The position numbers and the translations under genes are program-made. This document shows positions 8,075-16,806 of a stretch of DNA of 64,000 bases, in pieces. Each line of letters begins with the position of its first letter. The stretch's first letter is position 1. The stretch covers positions 620,001 through 684,000 of the forward strand of contig NZ_CP049241.1 of NCBI RefSeq assembly GCF_011046245.1, written 5' to 3'. Below the pieces are notes generated by a model. That model saw only the letters and a program-made list of their open reading frames with translations. It ran no database searches and was not told where the DNA came from. The stretch is from Allorhizobium pseudoryzae (GTDB lineage Bacteria > Pseudomonadota > Alphaproteobacteria > Rhizobiales > Rhizobiaceae).

Positions 8075-10075
8075 ATGGGGGCCATTGTGGATGCATCGGC
8101 GATAAAAACGGACGAATTGATCAAGCCCGATATGCAGGCCGTGCTATCACGCACACACTTATCCCTGACCTTGCATGACTTCCTTCTTCCCGTTTTTGAG
8201 GCCGTGTCAAACGCGATGCACGGAATCGAGGCGAAATACGGAGATAAGCAGTCCAGTGAGCTGGGGAAGATTGCGATCAGGTTCGAGCATCCCAACGACC
8301 CGCTGAAACTAAAAATTACGATTACTGACAACGGGGTCGGCCTGAACGATGAGAACTACAAGTCCTTCAAAACACCTTTCTCCGGATATAAGCTGAAGGC
8401 TCATGGACGTGGTTTCGGTCGCTTCATAGCATTTAAGGTATTTGGCAGATCGGTATACCTCAGCCGATATGAGTTTTTTGCTGACCAGCTGACCCGTTCA
8501 TTTCAGTTCGATCTCCTTCGAGAAAAGGAATTCATATTTCTGGATGAAGCGCCAGCGTTCGACGAAACCGGCGTCTGCGTGGTCTATGATCAGCTGCTGA
8601 CACCGTGGCATGAACTCGTTCGAGAACTGCAGTCTAAAGATGTGGCCGACTCGATAGCCAGCCACTTTCTGCCCTATTTTCTCTACCGCTGGCTTCCGGA
8701 GATTACGATACAATTCGACGATCTGGAGCCTCAGGACATCAAAGCGCACTTCAGCGCAGTGTTCATCAAGTTCAAGTCGGGGGACTTTGCATTTGAAATC
8801 GATGGTGTTTCCGAGACCATCAAGTACGCCCTAACGAAAATACCGAAAACAAAGTCATTCAAGAATCATTGCCTCTTGTTCTCGGCGGCGGACCGGATAG
8901 TCGGTGCGCCACGCGACCTGTCCAACAAGCTTGGACAACCGCATTTCCTCGACGAGAAGAATGAAAGCTATATCATCATCGGTGTCGTGAGCAGCACTGC
9001 ATTTGAGTCCCGGTTGAATGACGCCCGCACCGGACTGAACCTGTCCGCTAAAGCCGTCGAGGGGATCGTCTCGAAGGTGAGTGACGTGATCCAGGCGTCG
9101 GAAACCGCTCAGATCGAAAAAATCAAAAGTGAGCAGTCTCACGATTTGGCGGACGCTCTGAAAGAAAATCCAATCCTCCGAATCGGATTAAAGGGTCGAA
9201 GCGTTACAGACTATGTTGCCTCGAAGCCGAACAACTGGTCAGCCGAGGAATTCGTATCAGACTTGGCAATCGAACGTTTCCGCGCGTCGAACGATCTCAG
9301 TAAACAGATAGCCAGCGTCATGGAGAACCCCGACAGCTATCGGGAAAACATCGAAAGTCTGGCAAGTACCCTTGATGCGAACAAGAAGGAAGCACTCGCC
9401 GAATACGTCCTTCACAGGAAAAGCGTAATCGAACTGGTCGAAGCCGCCCGCAAATTCCGGCCTGACGGCGGGCGAACGCCGGAAGATACCATCCACGAGC
9501 TTGTCTTCAGGCGGTTCACAGATAATGTCGAAGCCAGCTATTTTGAGCACAACCTATGGCTCATCGACGATGCGCTCGCCTTCCTGCCGTATATATCCAG
9601 CGACCGAACCATGCATGGCGGCAATAGGAAAACCGGCGACAAAGTCACCGATATCGCATTTTTCGACGATAGCATGGTTTTGGGCGACAACGACGGGACG
9701 ACCGTTACGATTGTTGAATTCAAGCGGCCAAGCCGGGATGATTATAGCTTCGGCAATGTCAAAAGTGATCCCGTGCTACAGGTTATAGAGACCTTGGAGA
9801 AGGCAACAGAACGAGGGTCCATCACCAAGACGGATGGGACGTTCTTCGCATTTCGTGGGGTGGTTCGTCGCTTCGCGTTTATTATCGCCGATCAGACACC
9901 ATCGCTGGTCAAAGTCTTGAAAAAGCATGACTTCAAGAACGATTGGAATCCCGAGATTTTCGTTCGGTATAGAGACAACGAAGAAATTTTCATCCAGGCA
10001 TTTGGATACGACACGCTCGTTGCGAACGCCAAAAAGCGCAATCAGGCTTTCTTTTCGGTGCTCTTGGGTGAGTGA
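8075..10075 (+). CDS. GHKL ATPase fused to a PD-(D/E)XK-like nuclease, candidate defence protein
   Basis: The 666-residue protein begins with an HSP90/MutL/kinase-type ATPase domain: N-box FEAVSNAMHGIE (42-52), the Asp/Gly motif ITDNGVGLND (83-92) and a glycine lid HGRGFGRF (110-117). After a long helical middle region, the C-terminal part has VTDIAFFDDS (about 523) followed by TIVEFKRPSRDDY (about 545), the D-x(n)-E-x-K spacing of restriction-endonuclease-fold nucleases. Single-gene ATPase-nuclease fusions of this sort occur in phage-defence islands. It stands alone, plus strand, within the transposon cargo. The nuclease assignment is by motif only. Confidence 0.75.
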   Translation: MGAIVDASAIKTDELIKPDMQAVLSRTHLSLTLHDFLLPVFEAVSNAMHGIEAKYGDKQSSELGKIAIRFEHPNDPLKLKITITDNGVGLNDENYKSFKTPFSGYKLKAHGRGFGRFIAFKVFGRSVYLSRYEFFADQLTRSFQFDLLREKEFIFLDEAPAFDETGVCVVYDQLLTPWHELVRELQSKDVADSIASHFLPYFLYRWLPEITIQFDDLEPQDIKAHFSAVFIKFKSGDFAFEIDGVSETIKYALTKIPKTKSFKNHCLLFSAADRIVGAPRDLSNKLGQPHFLDEKNESYIIIGVVSSTAFESRLNDARTGLNLSAKAVEGIVSKVSDVIQASETAQIEKIKSEQSHDLADALKENPILRIGLKGRSVTDYVASKPNNWSAEEFVSDLAIERFRASNDLSKQIASVMENPDSYRENIESLASTLDANKKEALAEYVLHRKSVIELVEAARKFRPDGGRTPEDTIHELVFRRFTDNVEASYFEHNLWLIDDALAFLPYISSDRTMHGGNRKTGDKVTDIAFFDDSMVLGDNDGTTVTIVEFKRPSRDDYSFGNVKSDPVLQVIETLEKATERGSITKTDGTFFAFRGVVRRFAFIIADQTPSLVKVLKKHDFKNDWNPEIFVRYRDNEEIFIQAFGYDTLVANAKKRNQAFFSVLLGE

Positions 10076-10159
10076 GGCCGAGTTCGTGCAACCAAATATT
10101 GCGCCAGGGGAAATTTCTCCCTAAAAAACTGTAGTTGATGATCGCTGGGTCAATCGAAG

Positions 10160-10594
10160 ATGTCCTACAATTTGCACAGCTGCATTTCGGATGAATTCAA
10201 CGGCTTCGACGAAGGCCAAGTCTTCAGGCTAGATAGTGGCCACGTTTTTCAGCAGAGTGTTCATCACTATCATTACCACTACGCATATCGGCCCCGTGTG
10301 AGAGTTTTCCAACAAGGGTCGAATCTCGTCATCCAGGTGGAAGGGGTGCCGGGGGCAGTTCCCGTCCGTGAGATAAGCTGCGTCGAAGAGGGCGCGATTG
10401 TTTCTGACTTCAAAGGATATGAAGGCCAGAGCATATTTCAGTTCGAAAATGGCCACGTTTGGGGGCAGGCGGAATACAAATACAGTTATCACTATGCCTA
10501 TCGTCCGAACGCCATCGTGATTGATGGTATCAATGGGCTCGAACTACATGTCGAAGGAATGGATGAGACTGTCCGTGTGCGACGATTACGTTGA
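10160..10594 (+). CDS. Uncharacterised protein of two tandem HYAYRP repeats
   Basis: This 144-residue protein consists of two copies of a unit of about 65 residues. Copy 1 has NGFDEGQVFRLDSGHVFQQ then HYHYHYAYRPRV; copy 2 has KGYEGQSIFQFENGHVWGQ then YSYHYAYRPNA. Each ends with an alternating hydrophobic segment and a VR-x-(I/L) tail. The unit looks like a small beta-sheet domain rich in Tyr and His. There is no signal peptide or catalytic motif I recognise. It follows the GHKL-nuclease gene by 84 bp on the same strand and could be its partner. Confidence 0.75.
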   Translation: MSYNLHSCISDEFNGFDEGQVFRLDSGHVFQQSVHHYHYHYAYRPRVRVFQQGSNLVIQVEGVPGAVPVREISCVEEGAIVSDFKGYEGQSIFQFENGHVWGQAEYKYSYHYAYRPNAIVIDGINGLELHVEGMDETVRVRRLR

Positions 10595-10630
10595 AAAGCC
10601 ACGCGATGGATGGCGTCGGTATTTGGGCGA

Positions 10631-10855
10631 CTATTCAGGTATCGGTCCCCCACGAGCCAAAAAATCCCTCGCTTCGTTTGTCATCTGCGATCTTGAAATC
10701 TTAATCACATACTCATCGCCACCATCGTTGACCCTAAGCGTCCCATTGGCTCGGAGACGCTCAAAGAAACGCCTTAGCTCTCCGTCTTTCGAGATGGCGA
10801 TGATGTCGGCTGACATCCCCTCTTGCTCTCGGGGATTTCTATCTTCTTCACTCAT
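10631..10855 (-). CDS. Small hypothetical protein, antitoxin-sized
   Basis: This 74-residue protein starts at ATG 10855 behind a clear AGGAGAG ribosome-binding site. The body reads MSADIIAISKDGELRRFFERL, then a short two-strand segment (LRVNDGGDEYVIKI), then SQMTNEARDFLARGG. It is divergent from the broken PIN-toxin gene starting at 10971, with 115 bp between them. Its size would suit an antitoxin, but a VapB is normally upstream of vapC on the same strand, so that role is speculative. Confidence 0.6.
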   Translation of the reverse strand: MSEEDRNPREQEGMSADIIAISKDGELRRFFERLRANGTLRVNDGGDEYVIKISRSQMTNEARDFLARGGPIPE

Positions 10856-10970
10856 AATTCTCTCCTATAAGAGGAGGCCCTAAACGTAATCCTCACGGAA
10901 TAACGTCCGTTAATCGCCTGTTAACCATTATTTCAGACGCTGCTCGCATTTGAATTGAGCGGGCATTTCC

Positions 10971-11496
10971 ATGACGACCGGATACTTACTGGATACATGT
11001 GTCTTGAGCGAAACCAGCAGGGTTAGGCCCAATCCGCAGGTACTTCGGTTCATAGAAAGTGCGTCGAACCTCACCATCCCAGCAGCTGCTATCGTCGAGT
11101 TTCAACAGGGGATCATGCAGCTTTGTTCTCGTGACCCCGTCAAAGCCGTCAGACTGACCAGTTGGTACCAAGGGCTCATCGCCACCGGCATGCCCATCCT
11201 GGAGACTGGAAAGGATGTTGCCGAGGTGTGGGGGGAATCTGGCTGCCGATCCCAAGCTTCGCAATCTCATGGTATCTCATCCGGGGGCGAAAAGAATTCG
11301 CTTCGGGCAGGACCTCCATATCGCGGCAGCGGCGATGGTGAGTCAATTGCCGATTGCAACCTTTAATGTCAAAGACTTCCTGCTGATCAATAGCTGCTAC
11401 CCCCTTCCTGGCATTTACAATCCCCAAGATGACACATGGCACGCTCGGTCGCTAATGTCTCCCCCTCTAGCAGAGCGCGCTAGCTCTTCTCCATAA
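10971..11496 (+). pseudogene. VapC-type PIN-domain toxin gene, frameshifted
   Basis: The first frame encodes the PIN N-terminus GYLLDTCVLSETSR with the catalytic Asp, and continues to DVAEVWGE. The gene then needs a shift at the six-G run near 11230. The other frame continues with LAADPKLRNLMVSHPGAKR, DLHIAAAAMVSQ and ATFNVKDFL, the conserved C-terminal half of VapC with its acidic residues. Read together they make a normal-length PIN RNase; read as written the protein is truncated. No same-strand antitoxin gene precedes it. The break could be decay, slippage at the homopolymer or a sequencing error. Confidence 0.7.
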
Positions 11497-11578
11497 GATA
11501 GCTCACTTTAGAACTTTCTCCACATGTACGTTAGCTGCGTCACCAGCACCGCTCGCGAGGTGTTTCGGTATCTCCTAC

Positions 11579-12371
11579 TTAGCGGCCAACACGCGACCTA
11601 AGCTTCCGCATGGGTAGCGACTCCACATATTGAACTTCCCGATCGGCGGTGTACGGCAGTTCGATCCCCCACGTCCGCATTCGTGTGACGGCTTCTTTCC
11701 CAGAAATGCCAAGCCTGATCGTAACGATGCGCAGGCTAAGGGCTCCAGCCGACCACCCTTCCAGAATCGTCCGCTCGTATTCTGGATGTTCCGGCTTGAA
11801 GTGGCTGTTGTCCCCGTTTCGGAAAAGATCGATGGCCTTCAGAATGCAACTAACGGCCTCCTCGTCGGACATGTAACCAGCTTGGAAACCTGTCACCGAG
11901 GGCCAAGATTCCTCGTGCCACCACCTGGGTGACCGTGTGTATCGTTCGTTGCCGCCAAGTTCGAACCGCCAGTAACTCCCGCGCGCACGAAAATAAAAGT
12001 GATGTCCGTCTAGCCGTCCCTCTGCCTGCACCGGCGTCCAGCCCGATAAGTGGTACAGTTCGAAATCCCTTAGCCATTCCAGCTCCCCCTCGGGTATCAG
12101 CTGAGAGATGCAACCGTTGAAGGTCGAAGGGAGCGTCTTCGGGATCGTCAAACTCCAGGCCAAAACCAGCGTTGGCCATGGCGCGGAAAAACTCCGACAT
12201 CTTGTGTGCCACCCTAGGCGGGGTCCAACTGTCGTCATTGCGAATGTAGCCCGCCTTGTCGGCGAGTTGCTCGACCTCTCGCCTGTCTTCTGCCGACATC
12301 TTTTTGAAGGTGATCGCGTAGGTGCAGGAGCCGTTGCTCCAAAGTGGCTTTAGAACCAGCTTGCTGGACAT
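11579..12371 (-). pseudogene. Hypothetical gene split by a frameshift
   Basis: The frame starting at ATG 12371 encodes MSSKLVLKPLWSNGSCTYAI, later AHKMSEFFRAMANAGFGLEF and ends its sensible part near DAPFDLQ. About 12100-12115 the coding signal moves to a second frame that continues LIPEGELEWLRDFELYHLSG, FYFRARGSYWRFELGG and ERTILEGWSAGALSLRIVT to a stop at 11579. Together they form one protein of about 260 residues. I recognise no domain. It is the last gene of the minus-strand cluster beginning at 15854, 40 bp after the phosphoesterase gene. Confidence 0.55.
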
Positions 12372-12411
12372 TTCGATTTACTCCGTTGGGTACAGACACA
12401 TCCGGTCGGGT

Positions 12412-13218
12412 TCAAAGCTCGATCACGAAACCATGGCGATACCCGTTTTTGCCACGTTCATGGCGATAGCCGAGTGGGTTACAGATCACCCGCGTGTTTC
12501 CCTCGACGTAGTCTTGAAATTCATGGACGTGGCCGTGAATCCAGATATCTGGCCGCCTCGTCTGGATGACATCAGTGAGATCGCTGGCGAAAGCAGCGTT
12601 GGTGGCATCACCCTGGTACTGTTTCAGCAACGACCGTGGAGACGGCGCATGATGCGTTAGGACCACGGTCTTGCCGGTCCAAGATTTTGCCATCTCACCA
12701 GAGATAAATGCCCTGCTCTCCATATGCCTGGCGATGATCTCGCGGCTTGTGATGAGCCGAGGCATTCCCTCACGGAAGCGAGGCGAGCCATAGATTTCGC
12801 GGAAATCGAGCATGCTTCTTCGGCAGAAGTACAAGGCGGCCTCGGCACGATCAGGAAGCGGCAACTCATCGTCGATTCCCCACGGAACCCGATAGTCAGT
12901 CCAGAGCGTCGCGCCGATGATCCTGACGTGATCGATTTCGAGCGTTTCGTTTTCCAGAAGATGGATGTTGCTTTCGTCGGTGGCCTTTCGCCCATCCGAC
13001 AGGGCACCGTCGATGGTGTTCCCATAATAGTCGTGGTTCCCAAGCACCACGACGACCGGAATCGTTGGAGCAATCCGCCGTTTCAGGAATTCGAGGCCGA
13101 ACGCGAGGAAACCAGATAGGTCGCCTGCGCAGACGCAGATATCGGCTTGAGGGATGTCAATTTCGGTAGTCATATCGGCGTGAGTGACGTGCATGTCACT
13201 GATGATCCATGCTTTCAT
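12412..13218 (-). CDS. Calcineurin-like metallophosphoesterase
   Basis: The chosen start is ATG 13218 (MKAWIISDMHV) with GAAGGT upstream, giving about 268 residues; longer in-frame starts exist but would overlap the preceding gene. All metallophosphoesterase motifs are present in order: SDMHVTHAD (D-x-H), CAGDLSG (G-D), VLGNHDYYG (G-N-H-D), VVLTHHAPSP and WIHGHVHEFQD (G-H-x-H). A two-metal phosphoesterase active on nucleotides, nucleic acid or phosphoprotein is expected. It lies 75 bp after the AAA+/M41 protease gene on the same strand, apparently in one operon. Confidence 0.88.
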   Translation of the reverse strand: MKAWIISDMHVTHADMTTEIDIPQADICVCAGDLSGFLAFGLEFLKRRIAPTIPVVVVLGNHDYYGNTIDGALSDGRKATDESNIHLLENETLEIDHVRIIGATLWTDYRVPWGIDDELPLPDRAEAALYFCRRSMLDFREIYGSPRFREGMPRLITSREIIARHMESRAFISGEMAKSWTGKTVVLTHHAPSPRSLLKQYQGDATNAAFASDLTDVIQTRRPDIWIHGHVHEFQDYVEGNTRVICNPLGYRHERGKNGYRHGFVIEL

Positions 13219-13292
13219 GGCTGTACCTTCAAGGATGTGGGGAAAGAGGCGCAGGATGCTGCGCATCGTTGGCCGTAAAAGAGTGCGAAGCT

Positions 13293-15197
13293 TCAGGCCA
13301 AGGTCGCTATGCATGGCAGTGCGTCGAGCTTAGCCGCCATCTTTGCGACCTGATCGGCCGAAACTCTCCCCTTCTCCTCCAGCTCGTCGGCAATAGCCTC
13401 CACGAGTTTCAGGTGACTGCGGACAATCTGCTTCGCCCGTTCAAATTCGACCCGCAGTACATCGTCCACCCAGATTGCGACGCTAGGGTCGCGAAGGCGA
13501 AGTGTCTCAAGGTCCCGGTCGCTCTTCGCCAGGCTATGACGAAGGCGACTACCCATGCCCATACCGCTCTGTAACATTGTGGCGATGCGCGTCGCTTGGG
13601 CCAGATCAGAGTTCGGGCCTGCACCAGCTCCGTCGCTCACCGCTCCAAGGAGCACTTCTTCAGCGGCAATCCCCGCCAGCAACACTGCAATTCGATCCCT
13701 GTAGGTTCTGACGGTGCGGTATGCGACGTTGGGTACCTCGAAGTATGCCCCACCACCCGGCACCGTCTCACTGTCATTGCGCGTGTGATCGATGATCATG
13801 GCACCGTAGAACTTGCCATGATCAAGCGCGACGACCGCGACGGTATGGCCCGCCTCATGAACCGCGAGCGCCCGCCGCAATTCGCCTGTGATCGCCACCA
13901 TTTCTGGCAGCGATTTCACGATGTCAGCCACTGCCACATCACGTTTGGCCCGTCGGGCAAGACGTTTGGCATCTCGGGCCACCTTGGCGAGATCAGCTCC
14001 GGAAAACCCGTTGGTGGCTGCCATCAACTTTGGATGGTGCTTTCTCGGCAGAGGCTGACCGAGCTGTTGCTGAAGGATGGCGATCCTGTCTGACGCAGTG
14101 GGGAGGGGAATAGCAATATGTCTGTTCAATCGCCCGGGCCGCAAAATGGCAGGGTCGATACGATCCAGAGCATTGGTTGCACCGATTACGACGACGCCTT
14201 GACGCCCATCGAGCCCGTCCAGGTGTTCGAGAAACCCGTTCACCACCTGTGTGCTGTAATCTCTGTTATCAGCCGAGAAGGAATTGCGGTCGCCGAAGCT
14301 GTCCAACTCATCACAAAATAGAATGCAGGGCGCTGTTTCCTTCGCCTTTTCGAAGTCACCTCTCATAGCCTTCAGGAGGTCACCAAGATGCCCCCTTGCC
14401 TGCCATCGCGCCAGAGACGTCGCGATGATTGGCACATTGCATTGTCGGGCAAGTGCGGCGGCAAATTGCGTCTTTCCGACGCCTGGCGGTCCTGATAAAA
14501 TAATCCCGGTATCGACTTCCGACCAATCGATCTTACCTCGCTGCCAGTCGATCAAGTCCTGGGCAAGCTCAAGTCCCCAATCCTTGGCTTGGCCATAGCC
14601 GAACATGTCCTGCAACGGCGGCAGGCTTTCACTCTTGGCACTCGACGGTTTGGCATCGAGGGCAGAAGCCTCGGCCAGACGCGCCAACGCGTTCCCGATT
14701 GGACGACCTCGCCGCAATGCCGCCCAAACATGCAGTAGCGGATAAGACATCGCCGCTTCCGCTTCAGAGGGACTGACGTCCATCTGATAGGCAATCCGGC
14801 ATCCGATCCGAAAGTCCATTGTCGAGATCGGGGGGATGTCGACTTCGACGTCAACTTTCAAGGAGACTTGAACAGGAAGTTCGGCACCCTGTTCCCTGAA
14901 AATGAGAAGGCGGCGCTTTCGGCTGAAGTCCCCATCCATCCTCTTGAGAATGGTCCTTGGCTTATCGGTAGCCGCAATCATCATGTAGGCGATATCATCG
15001 CGATCCGCAGAAAATCGAAGGACGAGATTTTCGGCGCTTGCGTCGTAGTCCTCGCCAGATCGGTCTGATGGAACATTCAACAGGACCACGCTGTCAGCAC
15101 CTCTGATAAAGTCAGGGGCCTTCCTGAGTGCCCGTTTAAGCGTGCAGTACAACGCTGCGTCCTGCGGTGTTTTCAGGGAATGGTTTGTTTTAGGCAC
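13293..15197 (-). CDS. Soluble FtsH-like AAA+/M41 metalloprotease
   Basis: The 634-residue protein has a cargo-specific N-terminal region (1-200) with no membrane segment. An AAA+ domain follows: Walker A SGPPGVGKTQFA (about 230), Walker B ILFCDELDSF (about 291) and second region of homology ATNALDRIDPAILRPGRL. A C-terminal M41 peptidase domain has the zinc motif HEAGH (about 445) and a downstream SDLAQATRIA ligand segment. Housekeeping FtsH is membrane anchored; loss of that anchor and a new N-terminus point to a specialised protease. It lies between a TnsA-like gene (60 bp upstream) and a phosphoesterase gene. Confidence 0.88.
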   Translation of the reverse strand: MPKTNHSLKTPQDAALYCTLKRALRKAPDFIRGADSVVLLNVPSDRSGEDYDASAENLVLRFSADRDDIAYMMIAATDKPRTILKRMDGDFSRKRRLLIFREQGAELPVQVSLKVDVEVDIPPISTMDFRIGCRIAYQMDVSPSEAEAAMSYPLLHVWAALRRGRPIGNALARLAEASALDAKPSSAKSESLPPLQDMFGYGQAKDWGLELAQDLIDWQRGKIDWSEVDTGIILSGPPGVGKTQFAAALARQCNVPIIATSLARWQARGHLGDLLKAMRGDFEKAKETAPCILFCDELDSFGDRNSFSADNRDYSTQVVNGFLEHLDGLDGRQGVVVIGATNALDRIDPAILRPGRLNRHIAIPLPTASDRIAILQQQLGQPLPRKHHPKLMAATNGFSGADLAKVARDAKRLARRAKRDVAVADIVKSLPEMVAITGELRRALAVHEAGHTVAVVALDHGKFYGAMIIDHTRNDSETVPGGGAYFEVPNVAYRTVRTYRDRIAVLLAGIAAEEVLLGAVSDGAGAGPNSDLAQATRIATMLQSGMGMGSRLRHSLAKSDRDLETLRLRDPSVAIWVDDVLRVEFERAKQIVRSHLKLVEAIADELEEKGRVSADQVAKMAAKLDALPCIATLA

Positions 15198-15257
15198 AGT
15201 TATCCTCCTCGCAGCCTGAGGCGCGAATTTTCGAACAGGGAATTTTGTGGTGATGGG

Positions 15258-15854
15258 TCAGCCGCGATAGCGGCGAACAACGGTCTCTGGCCCGATCAGC
15301 GCGGTGTCGAGATCGATCTCGATCAGACGCGCAACGACCATATTTGCCAAACCACGTATCGGCTTGGTTTCCTGGAATACGGTAAGGCTCTCAGCCAGGG
15401 TCAGGGATGATTGTTCATCCAGAGCGGACAGCAATCTCACCCTGTCCCCCAAGCTCACTTCACCGCCCGAGCATTGAAGCAGGTCCTTGCAATTCTTCAG
15501 ACGGATCGGATCGATGTCTCCACGCGACATCGTCCGGTATGTGAACCCTTCGCGGATGATTGCCTCGGCAACCCACTGGGGCGGGCGACGCTGCCCAACG
15601 GCATCGATCACCAGGACATCAGACTGACGTTCGGCGACGAAATCGGGAGAGTAGGTATCAAACCCCTGGCGCAGCTGTAGAGACCGGCAGTTCCAGCTGG
15701 AAATCTCGTCTTCGAATTCCAACAAGCACGCCACATCACGCGCCAATTGGTCCCTGGCGGCGAAACGGCCCACGCAACGGTTGAATTTGGGCTGGGAGAG
15801 AATGGTTTGCGACGTACGGGACGTCTTGCCAGAAGGCAACGACTGAATACTCAT
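15258..15854 (-). CDS. TnsA-like protein with a degenerate nuclease motif
   Basis: This 198-residue protein has the layout of the TnsA endonuclease N-terminal domain: an acidic helix ARDVACLLEFEDEISSW, then FDTYSPDFVAERQSDVLVID. In active TnsA the E...D...(E/Q)-x-K set would finish with a lysine; here the strand reads VLVIDAVG, so the lysine is missing. The rest is helical (REGFTYRTMSRGDIDPIRLK). It is separate from the bona fide tnsA at 24247 and is first in the operon with the AAA+/M41 protease, so it may act as a DNA-binding or scaffold protein. The fold call is tentative. Confidence 0.55.
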   Translation of the reverse strand: MSIQSLPSGKTSRTSQTILSQPKFNRCVGRFAARDQLARDVACLLEFEDEISSWNCRSLQLRQGFDTYSPDFVAERQSDVLVIDAVGQRRPPQWVAEAIIREGFTYRTMSRGDIDPIRLKNCKDLLQCSGGEVSLGDRVRLLSALDEQSSLTLAESLTVFQETKPIRGLANMVVARLIEIDLDTALIGPETVVRRYRG

Positions 15855-16029
15855 CTACACAACTCGAATATACACGCAATTGATGACGGCCCCTCGCGAG
15901 GCGGTGGATCAGCGGGATATTCGTATGATGTGTAGGGTCACGCTTTTCATGGCCAGAACAGATAGGGAACATCATGAAGCGTGTCAACGGTCTTTTTTGC
16001 GGAGGAGGCGATGCGGACCGTGAACCTTA

Positions 16030-16251
16030 TCAACCAACTGCGTTCGCCAAAGCATCCTTCAATTCAGTCGTGGTCAGACTTTTCACATGCTCTGGGCTGT
16101 AGTGGAGCACGGCACCATCGACTTTTAAGGCGGTCCCTATGTTCATGCTTTGCTGCAACTTTAGCTGCCCTAGCCTGGCACCAGTGGCCGGGTCCAATAG
16201 ACGGATGCCGACGATTGCGCTCTGGATTGCCTTGGAGATTGGATCGGTCAT
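16030..16251 (-). CDS. Small hypothetical protein
   Basis: This 73-residue frame begins MTDPISKAIQSAIVGIRLLD and ends SPEHVKSLTTTELKDALANA. Its composition and codon choice look coding, in contrast to the overlapping frames. There is no recognised domain; the pattern suggests a short beta segment followed by a helix. It lies 175 bp upstream of the TnsA-like gene on the same strand, and divergent from the HTH gene at 16467. No ribosome-binding site stands out. Confidence 0.5.
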   Translation of the reverse strand: MTDPISKAIQSAIVGIRLLDPATGARLGQLKLQQSMNIGTALKVDGAVLHYSPEHVKSLTTTELKDALANAVG

Positions 16252-16428
16252 TTTGTGTTTGTTCCGGCCTCATTGTTTCGGACCGCAGCGGCGAATTCTG
16301 CAAAGGACGGCCTTTTACTTCGGCAGTACGACTATCCCGTTCCATGTCTGTGGCGCTTACGGATTTTGATCCGAAAGTAGTCGTGTATCCCCTGCTTCAG
16401 CGTACACGGACATAAAAATCGCTTTTCG

Positions 16429-16442
16429 ATATTGTGCAATAT
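16429..16442. promoter_or_regulatory. Palindromic operator candidate upstream of the HTH-ietAS operon
   Basis: ATATTG-TG-CAATAT is a near-perfect 14-bp palindrome 25 bp before the HTH start codon. It is followed by related half-sites, ATGCAATTTATGCAATATG, leading into the start. The AT-rich repeated TGCAAT motif is what an autoregulating HTH protein would bind. Binding is inferred from position and symmetry. Confidence 0.5.
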
Positions 16443-16466
16443 TATATTATATGCAATTTATGCAAT

Positions 16467-16796
16467 ATGCGAGGACGCCCTAAACGACTGTTAAACCCGG
16501 ACCTATGCTTGGCGTTAGATCGGCGGCGAGTGAAGCTTGGCTTATCGCTATCAGGAACGGCAGCCCTGATGGGCGTTCATCCTTCCACATTGATCCGCGC
16601 CCTGCGTACCAACGCAATGTCGCCGGACATGACGAAGGCAGCGCAGCAATTCTTAAACGAATTTGCAGGCGACCCCACGGGGACGCCAAACGAATTGCAT
16701 GAAGTATTGCTTTTATTGCAGAAATTAAATAAGATAACCCCTAGACTTCAGGCGGCCCTTGAAATCGCCCTTGATGGGGTGCAGGTGGTAAAATAG
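16467..16796 (+). CDS. Small HTH DNA-binding protein, probable regulator of ietAS
   Basis: The start MRGRPKRLLNPDLCLALDRR at ATG 16467 is preferred over one eleven codons earlier because the upstream codons are part of the TGCAAT operator repeats. The 109-residue protein has a predicted helix-turn-helix, LSLSGTAALMGVHPSTLIRA (about residues 27-46), and a C-terminal helix. It is 10 bp upstream of the AAA+ ATPase gene, which suggests a three-gene operon in which it controls expression of the toxin-antitoxin-like pair. Confidence 0.72.
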   Translation: MRGRPKRLLNPDLCLALDRRRVKLGLSLSGTAALMGVHPSTLIRALRTNAMSPDMTKAAQQFLNEFAGDPTGTPNELHEVLLLLQKLNKITPRLQAALEIALDGVQVVK

Positions 16797-16806
16797 GAGA
16801 TTGACC

